The notes below the pieces were generated by a model. The model saw nothing but the letters and a program-made list of their open reading frames with translations. It searched no databases and was not told the origin of the DNA. DNA of 64,000 bases from Neovahlkampfia damariscottae (taxonomy: Eukaryota > Heterolobosea > Selenaionea > Neovahlkampfiida > Neovahlkampfiidae): positions 30,766 to 94,765 of the forward strand of contig JABLTG010000072.1 of the NCBI GenBank assembly GCA_016618085.1, given 5' to 3'. Both the position numbers and the translations under genes were made by a program. Below, piece by piece: positions 48,582 through 60,332 of this stretch (position 1 is its first letter; every line of letters starts with the position of its first letter).

Positions 48582-50957
48582 CTATTCTTTAATTTTGATA
48601 CTTTTTGAAATTCGATCAAATGTCAACATTAGAAATGTATCTAACCTAGCTATAGATGATCTTCCTTCTTTTAATGAATCCAATCTATCAAAAAGGGTGA
48701 CAATTAGTATCTTCACAACTTCTGAAGAATGAAATAATAAAATAGCAATGGATTGAAGACCTCCTTTAGATTCTGGGAAATAAGTCAAGAATTCAATCAT
48801 TTCTTCATCTGTTTTGATATATCTGATAAAGTTTTGTAAAATTCCAATTATTTCAGATTCATCTAAAAAATTTGAACATTTTAATTTTTCAATTGACAAA
48901 TCAACACTTTTATCTTGAATTTTACGTTCTTTATTTTTCATTTCCAAACTTTGAATATAAAAATGAAAAGAATTTGTTGATTTCCAATTATTTATTCTTT
49001 CCGCATTTGAAATTAACAAGTATTTCTGTTCCTCTGAACTTTTAACTGATAAACTATCATCTGTTGCAATTTTACATAATTGTAAAGTGTATTCCTAATG
49101 AAACTTTAGTAATTTATTGATTACTCTAAAATGACTTCTCAATGTCATTTCAATATATCTATCAGTTTTTCCTTGCATTTTTAATACATCAATCAATGCA
49201 ATCATATTTGAAATAAATTTTTGATCTAATTCAGTATGTTGTGGTTGTTCTTGTTTTAAAATCTCATCAGATACTGTAATAGTGTTGTTATCTAAGTCAC
49301 ATAAAATATCCCATACTTCTTTTCTTTGTTTAAACATAGGATTTGCAACACCTTAACAAATGAATTTTAATAAATTTCATACCTGCAATATATCCTGATG
49401 ATTTTAGTTCTGTGTACATACTTGATAATGAAGCATAAGGATACAATCTTCTTTTAATGATTTCGTTCAATGGAATTGGATCTATCAATAAACAAGCACT
49501 CATTGTTGAAAAACAAATCATTTCAGTTGGAATTGCCCAACCTACAAACAAAACTCTTCTTTCTTCTAGTAAACCATTGAAAATAGTCATAGTGTCTTGT
49601 TTGAAATTTTTAACCAAATTTGTAATGGACAACTAGGAAGAAATTGGAGAAATATTAAAAACTTACATTTTGATCTTGAAAATCAAATGGAATCTCCAAT
49701 TGATATTTAACATCTTGAAACAATATATCCTGTTTCATTGATAAAGGGTATTTATCAATTACTGAATATTTCCAAACCAATGACTGTTGAACAGATTTAA
49801 TTTTTGTTTTGATTGAACCTCATGAAATGTTGGTTTTTTCAATGGTGGTATTTCTATTAAATTTATCATGTCAAATGATGTTTTAATAATTTCTTCTTCT
49901 AATCCACTTTTATCTTCTAATAAATCATTCAAAAGTTGTTTCAAAATTTCGTTGAAAGAATAACAATTGAAATTTGTTGAACAAAATGTCAAAGATTTAA
50001 CCAAAGCTCCTCTTTTTATATTTTGTTCTTTTTTAGTTTTCACATAATTCATGCAATACATGAAAGGTTCTTTATTTGAAACAACAGTAATTTCATCAAG
50101 ATTTTCTGAGTCATTCGCTTTTTGAATGACTTTCATGAATAAATCAGAATCTTCAGGTTTCAAAACAATCGCTGAATACATTAGAATTTCAATAGTATTT
50201 ACCAAATGGTATGTTATTTTTGTCATACATTGTGATAAAATGATTTCCTTCTTCTTGATAGTTTGTATCGACAATTTGAATATTTAAATCTTTATCAACT
50301 TCACTGAATAAAAGAATTAGATCTATTAATAAATAATTCACGTTTGGTATAAAACTTCATTGTCTTCTTCACTTGGTATTCTGAATTTACCAATAATACG
50401 ATTTTTTGGATTGACAAACTCTTTGACAATTTTAATGATGATTGATATGTTATTACCTGTTCTTAAGAATTGTATATTTGTTATTTTTTCACCAATTTGA
50501 ACCCATTCTGAAACATAACCATGTGAATTTATTTTTTAATTTACCAATTGAGTGAATATCAATAATATTACTTTCTTCAGGTGCTTTAAGAAAAGTTCCT
50601 TTCATTTTATGTAATCTGGATTATATTAAAAAATTTTTTGCTGTACCTTTTTTTAAGATTGAAGTTATCCTTTTAACAATTTTGGTTTTTAACAATTTTT
50701 TTTTTTTTTTTTACATTTGTTTCATTGTTGAGGAAAAAATAAGTCCAGTCATCTACTCTGTTATGTATTCCATCAGGAAGCATTTTCTCAGCTAAATCTC
50801 TGTTGAAAAAAAATAAAAAATTTTTTAGTTAATACTTTTGATCGAAATTGTTCAGTTGAGGATATATCAGTTTGATAGTGGAACCCTTATCAATATCAAA
50901 TTCTGATAGAATTATGTGGTCAATATTCTTCACAGCCTTGTCGTTTTCGTTCAACAT
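48582..50957 (-). CDS. DENN-domain protein (Afi1/SPA or AVL9-like), Rab GEF candidate
   Basis: About nine exons; introns of about 30-60 nt. It starts MLNENDKAVKNIDHIILSEF, then DIDKGSTIKLIYPQL and AEKMLPDGIHNRVDDWTYFF, the uDENN pattern. The core has MYCMNYVKTKKEQNIKRGAL with VKSLTFCS, LEERRVLFVGWAIPTEMICF, RLYPYASLSSMYTELKSSGY then IAGVANPMFKQRKEVWDILC. DENN proteins exchange GDP for GTP on Rab GTPases in membrane traffic. The sequence is closest by pattern to Afi1/SPA or AVL9/DENND6, which I cannot separate by eye. CCAAT at 50980-50984 is 22 nt upstream and supports the start. Confidence 0.85.
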
Positions 50958-51074
50958 CAACTCCAACAACCAAAATTATCCAATAAAAACTCTCAAAAGG
51001 TTTATTTCATCATTAAACTAAAAATATAAAAAATTTTTTAAGGTGAAATTTTAAAAGAACTATTGTTGCATCAA

Positions 51075-51079
51075 CCAAT
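51075..51079 (+). promoter_or_regulatory. CCAAT box of the HSPA12-like gene
   Basis: CCAAT 24 nt before the ATG at 51104, in an AACCAATCG context. Confidence 0.55.
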
Positions 51080-51103
51080 CGAAAATCCTTTGGAAGCAAA
51101 ACA

Positions 51104-53070
51104 ATGGAAGAAGACAAACGAAAACCTGTTTCAGTTGTTGTAGGTGTTGACTTTGGTACAGCACGTTCAGGCTTTGCTTTTTCATGGTTGAATGATACAT
51201 CAGATACCATAAACTCGAAATCAAAGTAAGTCTACTCTAAACGCTATTTATTCAAAAGTTATCCAGGATCAACAAGTGAATATAGAAAAACATTAACAGA
51301 AATAATATATAATAATGAAACAAAATCACCAGAAGGTTTTCATATAGTTTTTTTATTTTTTTTTCAGGAATTGGTTATGAAGCAAGAAAGAAATATTATA
51401 GTCTCAAGCGTGATTCAGAAAAAAAATATACCTTATTTTCAGATTTCAAAATGGCTTTACATTTACATACTTCACTCAAAGTAAAAAATCGATGAAACAA
51501 AATTAAATTTCCTTTTTTTTTAGTACAGTGATGGTGTTGAGGTGGATGCTTCAGATATTGTTTCAGATTATCTTGAATATTTAGTAGCTCTAGTTAAAAT
51601 AGAAGTTGCAAGAAATATTGGAAAAGAAGATATTAGTATTGATCAAATTCGTTGGTGTAAGAAACACAGATTTTTTTAATAGACTTTAGGTTTAACAATA
51701 CCTGCAATTTGGAATGATACAGATAAGTTTATCATGAGAACTGCTGCTTATCGTGCTGGTATGATTTCACGAGTTGATGAAACATCAGATAGGTTTCTAT
51801 TTGCACTTGAACCTGAAGCAGCAGGTCTTTATTCATATTTGACATTGAAAAAATTTGAAAAAATACCTGAATTAAAGATGAATGAATTTGAAAAATTTAT
51901 GATTATTGATGCAGGTGGAGGAACATTAGATTTAACAACACATCAAATTTTAAAAGATGGTTTTCTTAAAGAATTATCTGCAGGAACTGGAGGACCTTAT
52001 GGAAGCAGTAAGATTATAATAACTAATAATTTCAATAGCAAAGTATGTCATTTCATTTTTTTAACAACACAGCATTGACAAAGACTTTTTAGAATTTGTT
52101 AGAAATTATACAGGAGATGAAGCATTTGATGAATTTGAAAGAGTACATCCCAAATATTTTGAAATAATGAGAAGAAATTGTATTCAAGTAAAAGAACAAT
52201 TCACTTCTGATGATATTGGTGAAAATGTTGAAATACCAAAAAAATTCATCTCTATATTGAAAAAATACAAACCTGAATTGGCTGAAGAGATTGATGATGA
52301 TATTGGTATAGAATTGACATGCGAAAATATTCATGAAATTTTCAAAAATACACTTGAAGATTGTGAAATTGTGATTTCAAAATTTTTCTCTCAATTAGAA
52401 AAAAAGAATATATTAATTGATAAAATTCTTTTAGTGGGTGGATTTGGATCATCAAAATTATTTCAAAATCATATCAAAAAGAAATTTGGAAATAAAGTGA
52501 AATCTATCATTATACCACCAGACCCATCAGCAGGTAAATCTATTATCACTTACACATTTCAAAGCTGTTCTCTTTGGGTCTGTTTATTATGGAAAGAATA
52601 AACAACTTATCAAATCAAGAATCATGAGAAGAACCTATGGAGTTGGTGGTTTTGCTTATTTTGATCCAAAAAAACATAAAATTGAAAAAAGAATTCCACT
52701 TGATCAATCAGAAAAAATATATCTTTGTAGAGATTTATTTGATATTTGGATACGTGCTGGAGATGAAGTTGAAAATGAAAAAAAAATTACAAAAAAATAT
52801 CCTGTTGTTTCATCAACACAAACAGTAATGACATTTACTGTGTATTCGACAAAGAACAATAATCCTCGCTACATTGATGAATTTGATGATATTCAAAAGG
52901 ATCTTTCTTTTTCAGTGAAGTTACCAATTTTAAAGAACGGAACACACACATCTGTAAAATTGGAGATTACTGTCGGTTCCACTGATGTCCAAATTGATGC
53001 CATTACTGATGATGGTCAGAAATACCAAAAGAAGTTTTTATTGGAAGATCATTTGAAAAATAAAAAATAA
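51104..53070 (+). CDS. HSPA12-like Hsp70-family protein
   Basis: About eight exons with small introns. It has the Hsp70/actin ATPase fold: phosphate 1 VVVGVDFGTARSGFAFSW, connect region LTIPAIWNDTDKFIMRTAAY, phosphate 2 MIIDAGGGTLDLTTHQIL, adenosine region ILLVGGFGSSKLFQNHI. The RRTYGVGGFAYFDP, KRIPLDQSEKIYLCRDLFDI and WIRAGDEVE segments match HSPA12A/B rather than classical Hsp70. The C-terminal part is short and lacks the lid. HSPA12 proteins are atypical; in animals they act in innate immunity and endothelial or glial cells, and the protist role is unknown. No EEVD tail. Confidence 0.9.
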
Positions 53071-53163
53071 AAAAAATTTAAATTTTTAGTTTAATTGAAC
53101 TTTTACTCAAAAATAAAATCGTTGAAAAAATTAACCAATCATTGGTGAACAAAAAAAGAGGTG

Positions 53164-55225
53164 ATGAGTGTAAGCCTTAGAGATCGAGTTAGAGACAGTA
53201 AGTGATATAAACAACTAAAAACCATAATATAGGATTACTAAGTGATATGTTAGGTACTCTTCCTGAAAAAGGATGGAAGGTGTTAATAGTTGATGATACA
53301 ACATTAAAAATTATTAGCTCTGCTTGCCGTTTAAGTGATTTAATGCAAAAAAACATAACAGTAGTTGAATTATTAGAAAAACCAAGACAACCATTTCCAA
53401 AAATGGAGGCTGTTTATTTCATAGCACCAATTGAAAGTTCAGCAAAAATTTTCTATGAAGATCTTCAAAAAAAAAAATACGAAGCTTTTCATGTATACTT
53501 TTCTAATATAGCACCAACTTCAATCCTAAAAATTATTGGAGCTTCAAAAAACAAAACGATGATAAAAACATGTGTTGATTTGAATATGGATTTCTTAGCG
53601 TTAGAAGCAAATTTATTTAGTTTCAAAGATGAAGATGACATTAAAAAAGCTTTTTTTTCAAAACAACAAGATGTTTATGCCGAAGAAATTGCCACAAAAG
53701 TTTGTGAAAAAAAAAATTAACACAAATGTTAAAAATAGTTATTATCATTTTGTTTGACTGTAGGTGAACTTCCATTTATTAGATTTGATAAAAATGGAAA
53801 AATGGCACAATTAGTATCTGAAAAATTACAAAAACATCTTGATCAATACAGAAATCAAAATTCAAAATCGAAAATTGCAGTAAGAACAAAAAATTTTATT
53901 TTGAAAATTGTTCACTTTAGAAAGCAAAACCTAAAGCTTTGATTTTTATTTTAGATAGATCTGTTGATACTGTAGCTCCTCTTGTACATGAATTTACATA
54001 CCAAGCAATGTTTCAAGATTTATTACGCGTTGAAAAAGGTAATATTTATACTTATGAATATGTGGGTAAAAAAAAACAAAACTGTTAATTTTGAAAAGAT
54101 GGAGAAAATAAAACAGTGTCAAAAAAAGTGGTTATTGATGATAACGATAAAATTTGGGTAAAATACAGACATCTTCATATTGTTGAATCAAGAAAAGCAA
54201 TTAAAAATGAATTAGTTGATTTTAGAGATAATAGTGGAATGAATTTATCAAAACAAGATAGAAAAAATATGAAAATTGAAGATATGAGTTCAATGATGAG
54301 AAAATTACCACAATACAATACAACACTTGCAAATTATTCACTTCATTATAATGCAGGTCAAAAGTAAGTCTTTTAACTACATTTAAACAAATATATTAGA
54401 TTAAATGATTTATTTAAAAAAAGACATCTTGTTCAAATTGCAACAGAAGAACAAGATATGGCTACAGGAAAAGATGTAAATGGAAATTCACCAAAATATG
54501 ATATTGCAGACATTCTTAGAAAGAAAGATGTTCCAAATTCAGATAAATTAAGATTAATCATGTTATATGTTATTTCAAAAGGTGGAATTAAAAAAGATGC
54601 ACAAAGGAAATTAGTTGATGTTGCAAAATTATCACCACAAGAAGAAGATGCACTTAATAATGTTTTAATTGTTAAACCACCAAAATCATTTTCATTTGGT
54701 TCTTTGATGAGTAATTTATTTGGACAAAAAAATAGTTCAACATCAGATGAAATTAGTTATGAACTTTCACGTTTTCTTCCTGCTGTTAAAGATTTATCAT
54801 TGAAAATTCTAAAAGGAACTCTTTCTGAAAAAGAATATCCATACATTTCAAAACCTAGTTCAGAGTTTAAAATTGAATCATGTAAACCAAATAAAAAAAT
54901 GGAGAAAAAAATTGAAGAAGAAGAAATTGGAGGTGGTGGTAGATTAGGTGGAGGTGGACCTTCTTGGAATTTTCTTCCAAAGAAAAAAGAAGAAACTATT
55001 TTGAACACAAAAGAAATCAAAAAAAATGATTACAAATTATATCTTTTTGTTGTTGGTGGTGTTACTTATTCAGAAGTTAGAACAGCTTATGAATTAGAAA
55101 AAGAGTATAATATGGAAGTAATCATTGGAGGAACAAGTGTTTTGAGACCTGTTGATTTTCTTGATAAATTGGGAAAAGCAAATTCATCTGGATCTAAAAT
55201 TGAATCTGATGAGTTGTCTGTTTAA
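53164..55225 (+). CDS. Sec1/Munc18-family syntaxin-binding protein
   Basis: About six exons; introns about 31-45 nt. It starts MSVSLRDRVRD with an intron, then LLSDMLGTLPEKGWKVLIVD, ITVVELLEKPRQPFPKMEAV, YFIAPIESSAKIFYEDLQKK, KPKALIFILDRSVDTVAPLV with HEFTYQAMFQDLL, WVKYRHLHIVESRKAI, and a C-terminal domain VVGGVTYSEVRTAYELEKEY. SM proteins clasp syntaxin and guide SNARE assembly at the plasma membrane. A Gly-rich loop (GGGGRLGGGGPSWNFLPKKK) lies in domain 3a and is unusual. CCAAT at 53135-53139 is 24 nt upstream. It ends 12 bp before the convergent gene. Confidence 0.93.
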
Positions 55226-55237
55226 ATGGATAAAGAT

Positions 55238-56177
55238 TTAATTTTTATTCATTTGTTTTTGATTGAAGAAATATCCAGTCGCACCAATCAAACCAGTTGT
55301 CAAAACTGCGAAAATGTAAGTTCCAATTTTAGCAAAACGTCCATTGGATTCAATTTCACTTAAAATAACATCTTCTGATTTTGCAGTAACAATATAAGGA
55401 TGTAACTTTTCTGTTTTTGTGTCGTTCATTCCTTTTGTTTTAACAGGATGAATGAATGTTCCATCCTCATCAGAAACAAATTCTCCCAAAATGAATAGTG
55501 GTTGTCCTAGTTTCAAACCTTCTTCAATTTCTTGAATTCCTTTAACCTTTTTTGATTCATAATATTCATTTTGTGGAAAAAATTTAGTGTGTAATGTGTT
55601 TGGCAATGAAAAATAAATTGATGTAAATGGATCTTGAATGAGGATACATGCTCCACTTTGTCTTGGACGTATATATAAATCAGTTGATCGTTTATCTTCT
55701 GTTATGATTTCTTTTCCTTCTTTCCATGATTTTTGTTCTTGTTCTGATGAGTTTTGTACTTTTGCTTTTGAACCAAAAAAACCGGTCTTGTGAAAAGTTT
55801 TGGTGAATTTTTTTTTTGTTTACTTTTGATTCTTCAGAATTTGTTTGTTTTGTAGATTGTTTGCTGGATGTCATTGTTTCAAAAACTCTCCAGGTTTGAC
55901 TCTTGTGCATGATACATTCTTCATTGGACATTGGAGCAATGAGAGGAGTTTCTGATGTTGTAACTCCAATTACTTTAACATATTTACCATTATATTCATC
56001 TGATTTTTCCAAAAGTGTTTCTATTTTAACTTTGTCTGTGTTTCTAATCGCATTTGATTTTTTTAACGCTCTTGAATAATAAATAGCTGAAAAAGTTGTT
56101 ATAGCAGCCGAAATAGTAGCACCTATTCCAAAAGCTATCAATTTGTTTTTGAGTTTTTCTTCTGTTGTTTTTGTCAT
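55238..56177 (-). CDS. MUL1/SP1-like GIDE-domain membrane protein without RING
   Basis: Two exons, with an intron at about 55788-55824. There are two membrane helices: one near the N-terminus (KLIAFGIGATISAAITTFSA) and one near the C-terminus (AKIGTYIFAVLTTGLIGATG). Between them is a GIDE domain (NGKYVKVIGVTTSETPLIAP, CIMHKSQTWRVFET, ACILIQDPF, EEGLKLGQPLFILGEF). MUL1/SP1 proteins have this build with a RING finger after the second helix and ubiquitinate mitochondrial or chloroplast membrane proteins. Here the tail is only NQKQMNKN, so the RING is missing. It may regulate a partner or act in organelle membranes. CCAAT at 56219-56223 is 41 nt upstream. Confidence 0.85.
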
Positions 56178-56329
56178 TCTTTTTTTTTTGTGTTGAAAAA
56201 AACTGTTGAAAAATTTGACCAATAAAATAAATTATTTCTTGGAAAATACAATCATTGGTCATTTCAAATGGGCAAAAAGAAAATACTAGTTATCTCATTT
56301 TTAAAATTGAAACAACTTTTATTTGACCA

Positions 56330-58084
56330 ATGAATCTGCTTAAAGAAATTTTCACAAGGACCAACTTTGACCAAGAAGAGAAGTACAACATTTATTTAAC
56401 TGGTTCAAGAGTTTACGGTACTCATTCAAAAACATCTGATTATGATATTTACATCATTACAACAGACGAATACTTTCAAAAATTATCAAAAAAAAAACAG
56501 AATGAAGAAGAATATGAATGTCTTTATTTTGATGACATTAATATTAATTTATACTCAAAAAGAAATTTTGAACAAAAACTCAAAGAAAATTGGCTTCAAG
56601 CATTAATGTGTTTTTACTCATCAAAAGAGAATGTACTTGTGAAATCTTTTGATTTTTCATTTGAAATTTTGTATCGAAAACTTGGAAAATCTGTTATTGG
56701 TGAATCAGGAAAACATTATGAAATGGCAAGGAGAAAATGGGATTCTGAGAATTTATACTGTTGCAAGAAATATCTCATTCATTCTTTCCGAGATTTCATG
56801 TTTGGAATTCAAATTGCAAAAAAATTCAAAATTGAAAATTTTCAATCTGCAAATGATTTGTATAAAGAAGTAATGGAAGAGACAAAAAAAGAGTGGGAAT
56901 TCTATGATGGAAAATATCATAAAATCTATGAAGATTTGAAAGTTCAATTTCAAAATGAAGTTATCTATAAAAATGAAAATGAGAGATTAAACTCTTTTTT
57001 AAGTGAAAATAAGAATAGATTACAACTGTTGAATTTGTATTTTTCGATTCAGATTTCAACCAATGATAACTTTATTTTTTTGAAAAGTGATTTAAAGGAA
57101 TCACCAAAGAATTATAAAATAGTGAAGGAATGTGAAGGTTTAATATTGAAAAAATATACTTGCAGTATCGTTTGTTATCCTCAAGAACGCATTTATAATT
57201 GTAACGATCACTTTTGTGATAAATTGAATTTGAACAATACTTCAGTTTATTTCAATTTTGATTTTATTTTTGTGAATTTGTGGTTTGATAGTCTGAATAA
57301 AAGATGGAATTTTTCAACAAGAGAGTCAATGGAGTCATCAAAGTATCTTAAGATATTTGAACAAGAATTTAAAAATCAATTGCAGTTTCCAGACAAAGAA
57401 GACGAAAAGTTCACTTTTACATTTACATTTCAAAAAGAAGATACTTTCATTGTACATAGGGACCTTATGGATTCCATTTTTCTTTTTTCAGTTCGTGACA
57501 ATACAGACGGTAAAAAAATGAAAATTTCCAAGTTTACAATCAAGTATGAAAATTGGAAAAAAATGGATGAAATTTATTTTTCAATTAAAAACTTGGACTT
57601 TCTTTTTGAAAAATCATTCAGTTTAGATCCTATGAAATACAAAGGATTTCTGTTGCAAGATAAAGATTTCAATCAAATGTACATTGATTCATCAAACTTC
57701 ACATCATTGAGAAGTTTATTAAACGGAAAAAATATTGATTCTTCTGTTTTGGATCTTGTACGCTCTTCAAATATTTCAAAAAACAAAGAAGAAACTAACT
57801 TCAAAATTTTGATTTCAGACAAAGATCAATTGGAAAGAATTCAAAAAATATCAACAAAATATGATCAATTCATAAAAAAATATCAATCATTTTACAACTC
57901 AATTATAAACTTTGATTCCAAAAATTTTATTCAAGAAATTGAAAAAACAAAAAAATCAGAAAAGGAAAATGTGAAATTGAAAAAATTATTTTGCAAAATG
58001 AAAAAGTTAGAAATTAAAGATTTAAAAGAGTACTTCAAAACAATTTCCATCAAGGAGTTTCAAATTATTTTCGAAAATGAATAA
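56330..58084 (+). CDS. Nucleotidyltransferase plus RNA-ligase-like protein
   Basis: Single exon, 584 residues. It begins with a nucleotidyltransferase motif (IYLTGSRVYGTHSKTSDYDI) and a helical domain, then a T4-Rnl1-like region (KECEGLILKKYTCSIVCYPQ, ERIYNCND). In ligases a K-x-(D/E/H)-G adenylation motif should follow; here the segment VYFNFDFIFVNLWFDSLNKR lacks the Lys. The last 170 residues are Lys-rich coils. It shares the NTase-then-ligase-like order with the protein at 31882 but lacks the F-box and second NTase. The family looks related to viral and protist tRNA-repair-like proteins, but a function is not known. The ATG overlaps a CCAAT at 56327-56331; a later in-frame start is possible. 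Confidence 0.72.
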   Translation: MNLLKEIFTRTNFDQEEKYNIYLTGSRVYGTHSKTSDYDIYIITTDEYFQKLSKKKQNEEEYECLYFDDININLYSKRNFEQKLKENWLQALMCFYSSKENVLVKSFDFSFEILYRKLGKSVIGESGKHYEMARRKWDSENLYCCKKYLIHSFRDFMFGIQIAKKFKIENFQSANDLYKEVMEETKKEWEFYDGKYHKIYEDLKVQFQNEVIYKNENERLNSFLSENKNRLQLLNLYFSIQISTNDNFIFLKSDLKESPKNYKIVKECEGLILKKYTCSIVCYPQERIYNCNDHFCDKLNLNNTSVYFNFDFIFVNLWFDSLNKRWNFSTRESMESSKYLKIFEQEFKNQLQFPDKEDEKFTFTFTFQKEDTFIVHRDLMDSIFLFSVRDNTDGKKMKISKFTIKYENWKKMDEIYFSIKNLDFLFEKSFSLDPMKYKGFLLQDKDFNQMYIDSSNFTSLRSLLNGKNIDSSVLDLVRSSNISKNKEETNFKILISDKDQLERIQKISTKYDQFIKKYQSFYNSIINFDSKNFIQEIEKTKKSEKENVKLKKLFCKMKKLEIKDLKEYFKTISIKEFQIIFENE

Positions 58085-58090
58085 AAAAAT

Positions 58091-58655
58091 TTATTTATGC
58101 ATATTTGTCATTGCTTGAACAAATTCTTGAAAATTTATAAAACCGTCTCCATCTAAATCAGCTGCTTTTATCACTAACTTTATTTCTTGATCTGTCATTT
58201 TTTCACCGATTGTGTGCATTAAATTTTTTACATCAGAAAAAGTCAATTTTCCATCATGATCACTATCGAACATTTCAAAAGCAGCTTTTGAAAAAATTAA
58301 TTTTTTTGTAATAAAAATTACCTGTAAGTTCATCTACAACAGTTTGTTGTTTCATCAAGTACAAAAACTCACGAAACTCAATCTTTCCGTCTTGATTTTT
58401 GTCAACGTCTCGGAAAACATCAAGTACATCTGTACGTGATGGTGTATGTCCTACTGATTTAAGGACGTTTTCAAGTTCTGAAATATCAATATGGCCATCG
58501 TTATTTTTATCAAACATTTGAAATGCTTGTCGGTAGTCTTTATATTCTTTGGTATTTAAATCTTTTAAAGAAGGTCTTTTTATAAGTTCTCTATATTCTT
58601 CGTCTTCTGGTTGAAGTGTCTCTTTAGAAGAATCTCTTTTGTTTTGTTGAGACAT
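58091..58655 (-). CDS. Calmodulin-like EF-hand protein
   Basis: Two exons, one 38-nt intron at about 58285-58322. An acidic N-terminal extension of about 40 residues (MSQQNKRDSSKETLQPEDEE) precedes four EF-hands: DKNNDGHIDISEL, DKNQDGKIEFREF, DSDHDGKLTFSDV and DLDGDGFINFQEF. All have good calcium ligands. The extension and the divergence suggest a calmodulin-like or centrin-like sensor rather than calmodulin itself; no terminal MTSK. CCAAT at 58676-58680 is 20 nt upstream. It ends 6 bp after the neighbouring gene's stop, in convergent orientation. Confidence 0.92.
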
Positions 58656-58897
58656 GTTTTTATTTTTTTGAAGTACCAATGAGTAAGAAGTAAAGCCAAA
58701 ATAGACCAATCAAAACCCTGTTTATTTTACCAAAAACCAAATGATTAAAATTTTGATTTCAGTACGAAATAAAACTTCACCAGGTTTTCATCACTTTTCT
58801 TCGAAAACCAATGATAAAACTCATTTTTTTGTCCAAATTTGAACTTCAAAACTCAATTATAGGTTGTATCATGCATATATCACTTTAAAGTTTATTT
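58656..58897. other. Intergenic region, promoter of the calmodulin-like gene
   Basis: About 240 bp. It contains CCAAT/ATTGG boxes around 58676 and 58709-58713 and AT-rich spacers; it also holds the 3' end region of the downstream phosphoesterase gene. No coding sequence is supported. Confidence 0.4.
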
Positions 58898-60278
58898 TCA
58901 CCTTTTTAGACATTCCATCAATCTTTGTTGTGTTGGTGAAATCATTTTACAAAGTTCAGTTTTTTTACAATTTCCTTGACAAACCTTATTTGTATATCTT
59001 GATCTGTAATTCCAAAGATATTTCTTCCAATTCACATCAGATATTTTGAATGATTCATATAACTTTTCAAATGATTCATTTGACAAATCAGGAAGGTTAT
59101 ACTCTTCAGTAAATTTATAAAGACTTTTCCAAATAATTTCTCCAATTGCTTCAGATTCTTTCAATGGTATATAAAAATCTTCATAGTCTAGTAATTTGAA
59201 ATCATCAGCATTATATTTGTATAATCTAACTGTTGGATGTTTTTTCGTCTTTGTGACAATGACACCACCAACAAACATTGGGTTAATGATTTTATTATCT
59301 TTGTTCATCATAAAACTAATAGAATCTGTGTGGGTATGTCCATAAAATTGACCAATGATTCTTTGATGATGTTTTTGAATCAATTCTTCGAATTCTAATA
59401 ATTTTGAAGGAAACCATCTTGTTGAATCTCCTCTTGGCCGAATATGTCCAAGAATTATCACTTTTTCATTGTTTCTTGCTGCAAGTTCTAAAGAATCTTT
59501 GATGAATTTCATGTGATTTGCATGGTCTTTTGACGAATCAACCAGTAACTTCAAATTTTTAAAAAAATGAACTCATTACATATGCATTTAACATGCTTGA
59601 CCATTGTGTATTCATGTTTATCACACGTAGTCCAGGCATGATTCTTTCTGTATAGTATCCTCCTTTTCTAATGTTGTTAATGGATTCTGGAGTTAAACGA
59701 TGCTTTGACCAAATTCTTGAGAGTTGATTTAACATATCATTTGGTTGTTTATCATTTAAAGTGTCACATGGAAATCCATCCTTTTTTTTGAAAACGTCAA
59801 ACATTATACAAAAATTACATGATTTCCAAAACTCGGATAAATTTTCATTCCTGAATTCATATCTTCTGTAAAGTCAGTGAATTCTTTTATCTTTTGTAAA
59901 TTTCCTTCTTTTGTTTGGAGTTCAATATCATGACCAGCATAGTCTCCTGTCATAAGTAAAAAGCTTGGTTTTGGATTGAGTCTTGCTGTGAGAGTTTTTA
60001 TGAAATTGAAAGTTGATTTTATAGTTACAAGTGGTGAATTACAATTCATTCCATCTGGTGCTCCAAATTTTCCTGCTTTTTTTGTTGTATTTGGAAAGAT
60101 GTGTCGACAACAAACAATTTCATAATTACAGTTTTCTTTATCACCTCCTTCTTTATAACTGAAATTTAATTTAGTGTTTCTCTTACTTTGAGTCAAAGTG
60201 AGGATCACTAATTTGCCAAAAATATCCGACTTTTGCACTTACCAAAACGATAAGAACAATGAAATAAAGTATTTTCAT
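58898..60278 (-). CDS. Acid-sphingomyelinase-like phosphodiesterase (SMPDL3 type)
   Basis: Four exons; introns at about 60157-60185, 59771-59807 and 59555-59585. A signal peptide (MKILYFIVLIVLVSAKVG) precedes a calcineurin-like metallophosphoesterase: WQISDPHFD, LLMTGDYAGHD, SFGNHDGFPCD, VIILGHIRPRGDSTRW, and QFYGHTHTDSISFM. These metal ligands are intact. SMPDL3 and acid sphingomyelinase hydrolyse phospholipids or nucleotide phosphodiesters in the lysosome or outside the cell. The C-terminal Cys-rich end (NKVCQGNCKKTELCKMISPT) also fits the family. It could act in digestion of food bacteria. The start at 60278 overlaps CCAAT; no other start fits the signal peptide. Confidence 0.92.
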
Positions 60279-60332
60279 TGGTGGATAATTTTAATCCAAC
60301 AAGAAGAGTTTAAAACATTGACAATGAATTTA

